Of a stretch of DNA of 64,000 nt, positions 17,561 to 24,959 are shown piece after piece. The stretch lies in the IMG/VR virus record IMGVR_UViG_3300029319_000019, positions 16,340-80,339 of that record; one strand, 5' to 3'. Under the pieces are notes generated by a model. It saw only the letters and a program-made list of their open reading frames with translations, was not told where the DNA came from and searched no databases. This DNA comes from a virus. Made by a program: the position numbers and the translations under genes. Numbering within the stretch: position 1 is the first letter of the stretch; every line of letters starts with the position of its first letter.

Positions 17561-18478
17561 TTAAGATGGTATTAAAGTTTTAATAACCACAGTCATTGAT
17601 ATTTGAATAGTATCACCTGTACTACCATCTCCTCTTATAGCTGGATAAATCATATCACCAGCGCTTAATGTAAAATCTCTACTTAAATCTTCTACCTTAG
17701 CAGCAACATTATTAAAAGTTCCGCCATCTTTGTCAGCTGCAGCGTAAGCTCTTAATGTTGCGTTTATAGAATTTGTAGTGCCCCAATCAGGAACACCCAC
17801 GAACAAACCAGCTGCAAACTGTCTATCACCGTTAGCATTTCTACCAGCTCCGTATATTCCTACTAACTTACCAGCGTAAGGTACCCTAACACCGGCATGT
17901 TGATATTGCTTTGCTACAGATATAGTAGTACTACCAACTGTTGTCGCGTTTTGATTAGAGTCGATAGTCCAAGTATGATTTGATATACCGTTACCACCAG
18001 GAAACTCCCAATCGCCATTAGCTTGAACCGTAGAGTTACCTAAGAAAGATATGTATTGATAATGGTATCTAGCATCAACGTGAGACTTTAAACCTGCCGG
18101 CGTTACTGCTCTAGCCGTATCAGTTCCTGTATCAGCTTCTCCAGTTGTTGCTAACTCAACAATCCCTTTATTAGACGTACTAGCGTCTTCTCCAGCTATA
18201 GTAATAGTTCCAACACCTCCAGAAGTATCTATACCTTCACCGCCAGCTATAGTAAAGTTGGCATCGCCCGACGTCACTTGCGTCGCGTTTAAATCATCTG
18301 CCAAAAGCTGAACGGATGTTATATCGCCAGCTGGAACATTGGCTTTTACTATTTTATTATTAGCATCAAGACCAAGCATACCACCACTAGAAATAGTACC
18401 CGCGCTTACATCTTCTAAGTAAACATCGCTTCTAAATCTAGCAATTAAATCTTGTATGTATTGACCTATAAACTTCAT
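17561..18478 (-). CDS. Tail fibre / receptor-binding protein candidate
   Basis: 305 residues. Residues 1-20 form a helix that could anchor to the virion. A beta-rich shaft follows with the word NKGIVELATTGEADTGTD and AVTPAGLKSHVDARY, the well-known phage tail-fibre repeat (KGIVxLAT...AVTP). The rest is a Gly/Asn/Thr-rich beta domain that may contact the receptor. One base overlaps the gene upstream. Most GC-rich third positions of the neighbourhood fall here, which may reflect exchange of the fibre tip. Confidence 0.72.
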   Translation of the reverse strand: MKFIGQYIQDLIARFRSDVYLEDVSAGTISSGGMLGLDANNKIVKANVPAGDITSVQLLADDLNATQVTSGDANFTIAGGEGIDTSGGVGTITIAGEDASTSNKGIVELATTGEADTGTDTARAVTPAGLKSHVDARYHYQYISFLGNSTVQANGDWEFPGGNGISNHTWTIDSNQNATTVGSTTISVAKQYQHAGVRVPYAGKLVGIYGAGRNANGDRQFAAGLFVGVPDWGTTNSINATLRAYAAADKDGGTFNNVAAKVEDLSRDFTLSAGDMIYPAIRGDGSTGDTIQISMTVVIKTLIPS

Positions 18479-18945
18479 TAATCAAAATCAATATATTCTA
18501 TTGTTACTTCTTCTCCATTAGCTATTGCCTTTGCAATAGACGGATAAATCCTTTTATAAGCGTTAACGCTTTTACCAACAAACCCGTCAGGTAGTAGTTG
18601 GTTATTTTCCTGTGCATCGCCAACGATAAGACACCCAGCAGTGTGCTCGTCAGTGTTTCCAGTATGAATAAGAATATACTCAAAGTTAGGAACATCAGTG
18701 ACATGCAACATACCACGGTGTATACCAGGATATTTTTTAGTATATCTTTCATGAAATCCACCTTCTTTTCTTAATTCTATTTTATATGTGCCTGCAGGTA
18801 CTCTAGTTTCACCTCTAACTTTTAAAGCTCTACGCTCGTCTTCAAGTGTGTAACAGAGAAATTTATTACCCATATCACCCTCTTCAAATAATAAACCTGA
18901 AGTTGAGTCTGCTTCTGAGCTAAATCTTAATACTTTTAGTTTCAT
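18478..18945 (-). CDS. DUF5675-like protein, possible cell-wall enzyme
   Basis: 155 residues. The segment ILIHTGNTDEHTAGCLIVG (H94, H101, C105) matches DUF5675 as I recall it, and resembles the H...SxGC active site of L,D-transpeptidases. GETRVPAGTYKIELR is a second family mark. The protein would be cytoplasmic unless a holin releases it. A holin gene lies about 1.4 kb further along the operon and no lysozyme, amidase or peptidase motif was seen in the window, so this is the best endolysin candidate. The enzymatic role is inferred. It overlaps the T9SS-type gene by four bases. Confidence 0.65.
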   Translation of the reverse strand: MKLKVLRFSSEADSTSGLLFEEGDMGNKFLCYTLEDERRALKVRGETRVPAGTYKIELRKEGGFHERYTKKYPGIHRGMLHVTDVPNFEYILIHTGNTDEHTAGCLIVGDAQENNQLLPDGFVGKSVNAYKRIYPSIAKAIANGEEVTIEYIDFD

Positions 18946-21344
18946 TGTACAATTATTATTGTTGTAAAGTTTACCTTATCTTTAGTAACCTTTAAATAGT
19001 TTATACCTTTTTCTAATTTTATTCTTCTTACATTTTTATAGAAAACATGATCCGTACCTAAGTTGTCTATTACTAATACATCTACCTCTTCTTTAAAGTT
19101 TATGTAATCTTTTGTTGGATTAGGATATGGTATAAGCGCTGATCTTTCATACATTGCAATGTCTGTCGGTCCTGACCAGCCATCTTCACAATATGCGTAT
19201 AATGCGTCACATGTGCCATCCCATGTATCATCACAGCAATAAGGATCTACCTGTATTACCCACTCAAAACAAGCGTTAGGAATATAATATACATCACCAG
19301 AGTTACACCCAGCACTATAATAACACGAACTGTCTGCCACGTTAGCAAGCGGATTGTAATTAATAGCGGTCGCATCAGTGCAGCCAGACAAAGGATAAAT
19401 ACAGCTACCATTATCAGTATTTGCATTATCATCGTAATTAAGTGCTGTGCTGTCGGTACATCCATAATAGTAAGGTATACAGTTTCCATTATCAGTATTA
19501 CAAGTATCGCAATAGTTCCACATAGTTGGATCAATACACCCAAATATTACAGGTATGCAAGATCCATCGTCAGTGTTAGCTAACGCATTATAATTAAAGG
19601 CTGCACCATCAGTACAGCCCCAGATAACGGGTATGCATGAACCATCATCTGTATTCGCTAATATGTCATAGTTAAAAGCTGTACTATCCGTACAACCTAG
19701 TACAACATCTATACATGTACCATCATCAGCATTTGCTAATGGGTTATAGTTTATTGCATCAACATCCATACATCCGTATACAAAAGGAGTACAAGATCCA
19801 TTGTCTGTATTAGCAAGAGGATCAAAATTAAACATTGTACTATCTGTACATCCATATATAAATGGTATGCAACTACCATTGTCTGTGTTTGCTAATGAGT
19901 TATAATTAAACATTGTATTATCTGTGCAACCAAAAATAATTGGAACACATGAGCCGTCATCTGTATTTGCTAACGGATTGTAGTTAAAGGCTGTGACGTC
20001 TAAACAACCTAAAACTACGGGCGTGCACGACCCATCATCCGTGTTTGCTAAGGAATCATAATTAAAAGCTGTTACATCTGTACAACCGTATATATAAGGA
20101 ATACAGCTACCATCGTCTACATTTGCATTAATATTGTAGTTTAACATTGTAGGATCAGTGCATCCTTCTACTACTTCTATACAAGAGCCTGCTATTTCTA
20201 CATTTGCAAGAGAGTCGTAATTTAACGCAGTACTGTCCATACACCCTATCACAACTAAAGTAGCACATGACCCATCATCATAATCATAAGAAGCGTCGTA
20301 TTCTAAATATATAGGATTAGTACATCCTGGATTATAGTAACAACTTCCATCGTCTGTATTTACTGTATCATTATAGTTTACAGCTAAGCTGTCTATACAT
20401 CCGTACGTTCTTTCTATACAAGTATTACCACAATATGGTTGTCCTATAATAGGAAAGAATGGTGGTATAGGATTAACAAAACCACCTTCTATGTCTATTG
20501 CATAATAATCTTCTGAGTATAAAGAATAGCCACATTGTACTGCAGTAAAGTCTGATTGTTGTGTTATTTCAAATATTGCTCTAACAGGATAACCTGCTGC
20601 TAAATTTATAAAGAACGTTGTATCAAAACCATCTACTAAAGTATAAGTTCCAATGTCTTGATAGTTGAATGGCGGTATTAAACTAGTTGCTTGTGCTAAC
20701 TTTAAACTAGATCCAGCCCAACCATTACCAGCTAAATCTGTTAATTCTAACTCATGCATACAGCTATCTATGTTTATATCTGTATTAGCTGAGTCTAAAT
20801 AATTATATGCTAATGAGTCTGTACAACCGTATATTCTTGGTGTAAAGCACATTCCCGTGTCTAATGTAGCTGCTATGTCAAACTCTACATAGCTACTATC
20901 CATACACCCAAATACTGGAGGGGGCGGAGGGCACCCTGACGTATATATTGTATCATACATAAAGCTACCAAAGTCAGCCATAGGCAGCTCCCAAATAGTG
21001 TCGCCACATTGTTCTATATATACAGAACCATCATTACCACCCCATAAACTACCTGCTATACCATCACCGTATGTATCATTGATAACAAAATAAAAACTAT
21101 CAATAGGTGCACAAGCTGCAGCATATTGTGGTTCATAATCTATAATGTTTGTGTATGGCCCACCTTGCATTAGTGTATCACCAAAGAAAGTCATTATATA
21201 CCAAGACGTTTCTTCTGGATATTGATCAGGATTTATAGTAACATTTAAACTCCACGTACCTGGAGGGCATTGTCCAAATGTTGTAGCTACAGTAAATACT
21301 GTAACCATAATTAGTGCATATAATGTTTTTGTAAAATTATTCAT
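18942..21344 (-). CDS. Secreted GCTD-repeat protein with T9SS C-terminal sorting domain
   Basis: 800 residues. Residues 1-24 form a signal peptide (hydrophobic core ALIMVTVFTVATTFG). Two beta domains follow (30-135, 195-300), the first with Pro-rich spacer PPPPPVFG. Sixteen tandem units of about 24 residues, of the form GCTDxxAxNYxxLANTDDGSC, fill most of residues 146-680, each with two Cys that could form a disulphide. The last 70 residues (PYPNPTKDYINF ... GINYLKVTKDKVNFTT) match the type A C-terminal domain that sends Bacteroidota proteins through the type IX secretion system. The most direct reading is a protein exported to the host surface or medium; incorporation in virions is the alternative. 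It lies between the lysis-like genes and a LamG-like gene. Confidence 0.85.
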   Translation of the reverse strand: MNNFTKTLYALIMVTVFTVATTFGQCPPGTWSLNVTINPDQYPEETSWYIMTFFGDTLMQGGPYTNIIDYEPQYAAACAPIDSFYFVINDTYGDGIAGSLWGGNDGSVYIEQCGDTIWELPMADFGSFMYDTIYTSGCPPPPPVFGCMDSSYVEFDIAATLDTGMCFTPRIYGCTDSLAYNYLDSANTDINIDSCMHELELTDLAGNGWAGSSLKLAQATSLIPPFNYQDIGTYTLVDGFDTTFFINLAAGYPVRAIFEITQQSDFTAVQCGYSLYSEDYYAIDIEGGFVNPIPPFFPIIGQPYCGNTCIERTYGCIDSLAVNYNDTVNTDDGSCYYNPGCTNPIYLEYDASYDYDDGSCATLVVIGCMDSTALNYDSLANVEIAGSCIEVVEGCTDPTMLNYNINANVDDGSCIPYIYGCTDVTAFNYDSLANTDDGSCTPVVLGCLDVTAFNYNPLANTDDGSCVPIIFGCTDNTMFNYNSLANTDNGSCIPFIYGCTDSTMFNFDPLANTDNGSCTPFVYGCMDVDAINYNPLANADDGTCIDVVLGCTDSTAFNYDILANTDDGSCIPVIWGCTDGAAFNYNALANTDDGSCIPVIFGCIDPTMWNYCDTCNTDNGNCIPYYYGCTDSTALNYDDNANTDNGSCIYPLSGCTDATAINYNPLANVADSSCYYSAGCNSGDVYYIPNACFEWVIQVDPYCCDDTWDGTCDALYAYCEDGWSGPTDIAMYERSALIPYPNPTKDYINFKEEVDVLVIDNLGTDHVFYKNVRRIKLEKGINYLKVTKDKVNFTTIIIVQ
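19323..20909 (-). repeat. Tandem coding repeat, about 16 units of 72-75 bp
   Basis: The DNA behind the GCTD units of the exported 800-aa protein. Units are degenerate at DNA level but keep Gly-Cys, Asp, Asn-Tyr and the Asp-Gly-Ser-Cys end. Spacing is mostly regular from the middle on; the first four units are looser. The repeats can recombine, so unit number may differ between related phages. Confidence 0.85.
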
Positions 21345-21351
21345 TATTATA

Positions 21352-22071
21352 TTATAAAGTTATTCCTACTCTGCTAGCTATATCTTCTCTAACTAGCGTA
21401 GCGTCTGAATCGCTAAGAACTTCGTTATATATAGCAACTTCGTATATTGTTCCATTAAAAGGGTTTGAACCTCCTGTGCCTTGAGAACCCAATACTTCAA
21501 GGTTAAAATCAGACCCAGTACTATTTGCTAAAGCAAAATTGTCAAGGTCAGCGTTTACTCCTATGGTTACAGTGTTATCACCTTCTTGTCTAAACATTAC
21601 TATAAACTTTTCTACTCCTCCATTTCCTTCAAAACTAAAGTCAGTAGAATGACTCACAATAAGGTCAAGTGAGTTATCAGCTCTTTTTGTCCTAAACTCA
21701 TTATCAGCAGTTTGATTTATTCTTATAAAGTCAGCAGCGTTAGAGCTAGATAAAAAAGTCATAGAAGTAGCACTGTCTGGCTCCATAGCAACAAACATAG
21801 TAAACGTAGATGTTGTTATTGTAGATGTTAAATCATAGTGGTCTCCATCATCATGATTAAAGTCAATACCACCATCTTCTACAGTTCCTTGCCTTGAAGA
21901 GGTTGATTGAGCTACGTGATTATCATTACCGCTAGAATCATCCCATTGAGCAGCAGTAACACCTTCTCCATTTTTAAGCCATAGTTGTAAACCGCTAATA
22001 TCAGATAAAGAAAACTCTGACAAAGGTCTATTACCACTAGATGATGTTGTATTTGATATTCCTAATCTCAT
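21352..22071 (-). CDS. LamG / concanavalin-like jelly-roll protein
   Basis: 239 residues. It begins MRLGISNTTSSSG and then LSDISGLQLWLKNGEGV, and ends NPFNGTIYEVAIYNEVLSD, which is the usual opening and closing of the concanavalin-like/LamG_3 fold (a bound carbohydrate or surface partner is typical). No signal peptide is present, unlike its two neighbours, so it is more likely a virion component than an exported protein. Its start overlaps the thioredoxin-like stop by one base. A sugar-binding tip or fibre accessory protein is the best guess. Confidence 0.75.
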   Translation of the reverse strand: MRLGISNTTSSSGNRPLSEFSLSDISGLQLWLKNGEGVTAAQWDDSSGNDNHVAQSTSSRQGTVEDGGIDFNHDDGDHYDLTSTITTSTFTMFVAMEPDSATSMTFLSSSNAADFIRINQTADNEFRTKRADNSLDLIVSHSTDFSFEGNGGVEKFIVMFRQEGDNTVTIGVNADLDNFALANSTGSDFNLEVLGSQGTGGSNPFNGTIYEVAIYNEVLSDSDATLVREDIASRVGITL

Positions 22072-22427
22072 TAAAATTTACTCATTATTAGTTCGTCTAT
22101 ATAGTTTTGCACCTCTTTTCTTGTTGCTTGCATAGCAAAACTAAGATCTGCTTGAAATCTTTTTACTTCTTCACCGTCATCAAATATTATAATAGTTGGT
22201 ACTACAGCTATTTGATATTTCTTTTGTAAATCATTATTGTCTATCATATATGATTCTTTATCACAATCTCCTAGTTTGTTAAACCACTCTACACTGTTTT
22301 GTTCATTCCAACTAGCATTAAATTGCATCGCGGTCACCTGAGCTGAGCACGTAACACAAACCAGCAATAATGGCAATACTAGCAAGTATGTCGCAAATGT
22401 TTTCCATATTAAATTTAGTTTTTTCAT
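22071..22427 (-). CDS. Exported thioredoxin-like protein lacking the CxxC motif
   Basis: 118 residues. A signal peptide or anchor occupies residues 1-30 (TFATYLLVLPLLLVCVTCSA), followed by a thioredoxin-like fold: QVTAMQFNASWNEQNSVEW, then VVPTIIIFDDGEEVKRF with the cis-Pro (VVPT) kept. Where thioredoxin has Cys-x-x-Cys after the Trp the sequence reads NEQN, so redox catalysis by that pair is not possible. A free Cys remains in GDCDKES. It may be a scaffold or chaperone for a surface protein in the periplasm. It directly abuts the membrane-coil gene upstream (no gap) and is read with the LamG-like gene. Confidence 0.75.
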   Translation of the reverse strand: MKKLNLIWKTFATYLLVLPLLLVCVTCSAQVTAMQFNASWNEQNSVEWFNKLGDCDKESYMIDNNDLQKKYQIAVVPTIIIFDDGEEVKRFQADLSFAMQATRKEVQNYIDELIMSKF

Positions 22428-22751
22428 TTATCTTAATTCATCAATCTTATCTTCCATTCTAATCATTCGCTCTTCTAATTTTTTAACATCATCACGTGTT
22501 TCTATGATTGTATTACGAATGTTTATATCCTTCATATCAAATTCCATTTTTGATACTTCAGGTTTTGGAAGCTCTTTTGCTTCTGATATGTCAGCTTGTA
22601 ATGTAAACCACATACCAACAAGAGTAAAAATAAGTGCTGCAATACCTGCTAATGTTTTTATACTTATTTTAAAGCTAGTGTCTTCGTTTAATTCCTTTGC
22701 CATTTTATTTTTTACATTTTGCAGAACAGTATCCGTAGCATACTTTTCCAA
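22428..22751 (-). CDS. Single-span membrane protein with C-terminal coiled coil
   Basis: 107 residues. The order is a short cytoplasmic part, one membrane segment around SIKTLAGIAALIFTLVGMWF (residues 30-50), and a long charged C-terminal coiled coil (IRNTIIETRDDVKKLEERM). That layout occurs in small holins, inner-membrane spanins and virion anchors; no lipobox is present and no outer partner lies next to it. It is followed by the thioredoxin-like gene without a spacer. A lysis accessory role is possible but not shown. Confidence 0.6.
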   Translation of the reverse strand: MEKYATDTVLQNVKNKMAKELNEDTSFKISIKTLAGIAALIFTLVGMWFTLQADISEAKELPKPEVSKMEFDMKDINIRNTIIETRDDVKKLEERMIRMEDKIDELR

Positions 22752-22793
22752 AAGTTAAAAATTTAATTATATTACATAGTGTCTTTTTCATAT

Positions 22794-23828
22794 CTAAAAT
22801 ATTATATAGTTTATACCTAATTTAAAATCGTACCACTCTTTGTTCCAGTACTTGTTATATTTACCTTCAATAAAGCATCCTAAATTTTTAGTAGCTTTTA
22901 ATCCAAATATTAAACCCCCTGAGTAATCATACCACTGTTCTCCATTATTGAAGTTGTGGTATGAGTATTGTCCGCCATCATCATAGTGATAAGGCATTAG
23001 GTTACCCCAGGAATGTAACCAAAAGTTTTTCTTGTAGTAGTAATAATCAAATCCTACTACTATTGAATATTGCCATTGATTAGCTAGTGCGTTTCTCTTT
23101 TTCTCTACATACTCTTCTAACACCTGTGGTATAACCACCTCATTCCAAACTTCTGCGCTAGTAGCAACAACATTTCCGTTAGGATCACTATACTCAGATT
23201 CATATACATCAACGCTATATCCTTGTTCAATAGCTAGCTGAGTGTAGTGTAAATTACCAGATTGCATTGTCCATTCTTCTAATGGATCATAACCGTATGG
23301 TTCAGCTAATCTAGTAACTCCTCCAAAATTAAACGATAACTTTTTGTTACCTCGTAATCTAAATCTTTGCGTTGCTTCATAGTATTCTATATCTGCAAAC
23401 CCATCTTTAATATACTCTACTTTTGTAAACCAAATAGGTCTTACATATCGTATAAAATGATGTTGATCTAAATACTCTATACCTTCTTGTCTTTTATATT
23501 CTATCTCAAATAGATACTCAAAGGGATTTCTTCCTACACTTGCTGCATCAGAAAAAGATGTTTCTGTACCATCTTTAAACGGTGATGTGCCTTCATATTG
23601 AAACCTTTGTATCTTACGTATGCCCATAGCTAATGAATAGTCATATGGGGTACGTATTGTATCATATACAAGACTACTACCATCTACAGAATATACTTCT
23701 CTATCTGATAGTGATGTGCCGCCATTTGCTGCTACATAGAATGTAGAAAACTTAAAAGCTTTTCTAAACTGTGCAGTTGCAGATAGTGACGCAAAAAGAA
23801 ATACTAATATAAGTACTCTCAATTTCAT
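22794..23828 (-). CDS. Phage-encoded outer membrane beta-barrel-like protein
   Basis: 344 residues. A signal peptide (LRVLILVFLFASLSATAQ, residues 1-20) is followed by alternating polar/apolar strands with many Tyr and Trp. The last residues read GLKATKNLGCFIEGKYNKYW, then LGINYIIF, ending in Phe as BAM-inserted barrels do. It is therefore predicted to sit in the host outer membrane. Phages are known to change the host surface to block superinfection, and an outer membrane protein here would fit. A virion component that merely resembles a barrel is the alternative. The 42-base gap before the next gene has no clear promoter. Confidence 0.72.
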   Translation of the reverse strand: MKLRVLILVFLFASLSATAQFRKAFKFSTFYVAANGGTSLSDREVYSVDGSSLVYDTIRTPYDYSLAMGIRKIQRFQYEGTSPFKDGTETSFSDAASVGRNPFEYLFEIEYKRQEGIEYLDQHHFIRYVRPIWFTKVEYIKDGFADIEYYEATQRFRLRGNKKLSFNFGGVTRLAEPYGYDPLEEWTMQSGNLHYTQLAIEQGYSVDVYESEYSDPNGNVVATSAEVWNEVVIPQVLEEYVEKKRNALANQWQYSIVVGFDYYYYKKNFWLHSWGNLMPYHYDDGGQYSYHNFNNGEQWYDYSGGLIFGLKATKNLGCFIEGKYNKYWNKEWYDFKLGINYIIF

Positions 23829-23831
23829 ATA

Positions 23832-24197
23832 CTATGCTTTACTAAACTGTGCGTATTCAAGTACACAAGCAGCAGTGTATGCCTCTGCTTGAACAGTTAG
23901 TCCACTGTACATAGGAACAAATGCAAACTCTCCTACATCTAGTCTTATAACTGCATTACCGCCAAGTTTAATTTGTAAAAAAGAAGCAGCATTGCTAGAT
24001 GAAATATTTTTTATGTATAAATAAGAAAAAGCACTATTACTAGCTAGCACGTCTTGTGCAGATCCAGTTGCTATTGATTTTCTTGATACATTTGTAGTAG
24101 GTTCTCCAACCACTAATACATCTGATACACTTAAATTTAAAACATCGCTTGTAGCAGTGCTACTATTTAACGTTAATTTTGTTGTTAATGTTGCCAT
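23832..24197 (-). CDS. Small virion protein candidate, 121 aa
   Basis: Rich in Ser, Thr, Ala and Val, with short beta strands (ATLTTKLTLNSSTATSDVL; SYLYIKNISSSNAASFLQI). The low Cys, lack of signal peptide and beta composition are typical of head decoration or fibre accessory proteins. Three bases separate it from the outer-membrane gene. I do not recognise the family. Confidence 0.5.
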   Translation of the reverse strand: MATLTTKLTLNSSTATSDVLNLSVSDVLVVGEPTTNVSRKSIATGSAQDVLASNSAFSYLYIKNISSSNAASFLQIKLGGNAVIRLDVGEFAFVPMYSGLTVQAEAYTAACVLEYAQFSKA

Positions 24198-24222
24198 TTT
24201 ATTTTATGATTAATAATTAATA

Positions 24223-24531
24223 TTATGATCCTGCATTTACGGGCGTTACACCTGTTCTTGCATATGCTAAAACCTTACCACTATCTAATTCAATAGAAGT
24301 AAAGTTTCCATATATAGTCATACCTTTTGGTATTGAAATTGTTGCTGCTGCGTCTGTAATATTTGTTGTACACTCTGAAGTATCTATGACAGAGTCTTCT
24401 AATGCAGCTATTGCAAAGTATGGCCCAGTATGCTCAACCGTGTCGTCAATCATATGCACAACACCTGGAGCCATAGTTTCACTTAAATTTTTTACTAAGC
24501 TTAATAATAAGCTTTCTGATACTGTTGACAT
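24223..24531 (-). CDS. Small virion protein candidate, 102 aa
   Basis: A helical start (VSESLLLSLVKNLSETMA) followed by a beta part with the words HTGPYFAIAALEDSVIDTS and IPKGMTIYGNFTSIEL. I have seen similar short proteins with a GPYxAI pattern in marine phages between capsid and fibre genes. It shares one base with the 133-aa gene. The role is inferred from place and size only. Confidence 0.55.
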   Translation of the reverse strand: MSTVSESLLLSLVKNLSETMAPGVVHMIDDTVEHTGPYFAIAALEDSVIDTSECTTNITDAAATISIPKGMTIYGNFTSIELDSGKVLAYARTGVTPVNAGS

Positions 24532-24932
24532 TATTCTATAATTTTATCTATGTTAATAATTTGTTCTCCAGTAATATCTGCTGGTAAGCAGTCTTCTGGT
24601 ATACCATGCAATTCAATTTCAGTTTCTTCTAATAGTAGTTTGTCTACCTCAGCTAACTGTTCTTTACGAGCATCAACAAGTTCTTTATTCTCTTCCTCTA
24701 ATTTAGCTATCGCTTCATCATCTTTCTGATTCATAAGAACCTGCATTTTTTGTGATAGTCCTAAAAACTCGTCTGTAGGCTTACTAGCCTCTTCAATATC
24801 TTTAAGTTCTTCTTGTATTACTCTAATGTTCTTAGATACTAATAATCCAAACTTAACTCCTTTCAATTGTTGTACTGCTGTTAGTCCGTTAAATAATTCA
24901 ACAAACTCACCATTTTTCATTTTTACTTTCAT
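24531..24932 (-). CDS. DUF1617-like coiled-coil protein, 133 aa
   Basis: MKVKMKNGEFVELFNGLTAV is followed by a long Glu/Lys coiled coil with KLEEENKELVDARKEQLAEV, then HGIPEDCLPADITGEQI. The pattern of a short basic beta start, a coil ending in E-x-ARKEQLxEVDKLL, and a LPxxxITGEQ end is what I recall for DUF1617, a family of small phage proteins near tail genes. Its function is unknown. Translation is coupled to the next gene by a one-base overlap. Confidence 0.55.
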   Translation of the reverse strand: MKVKMKNGEFVELFNGLTAVQQLKGVKFGLLVSKNIRVIQEELKDIEEASKPTDEFLGLSQKMQVLMNQKDDEAIAKLEEENKELVDARKEQLAEVDKLLLEETEIELHGIPEDCLPADITGEQIINIDKIIE

Positions 24933-24959
24933 TTTGTCTATATAATTAATTGGTTAATA

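Noticed and set aside
19256-19543. Hydrophobic 95-aa frame on the minus strand inside the GCTD gene
   Set aside because: A second frame of the repeat gene; hydrophobic bias comes from frame-shifted Asn/Asp/Tyr codons.
19306-20930. Regular DNA repeats that look like a CRISPR array
   Set aside because: Units are about 72-75 bp, degenerate and in frame with the GCTD protein repeats; no spacer/repeat alternation.
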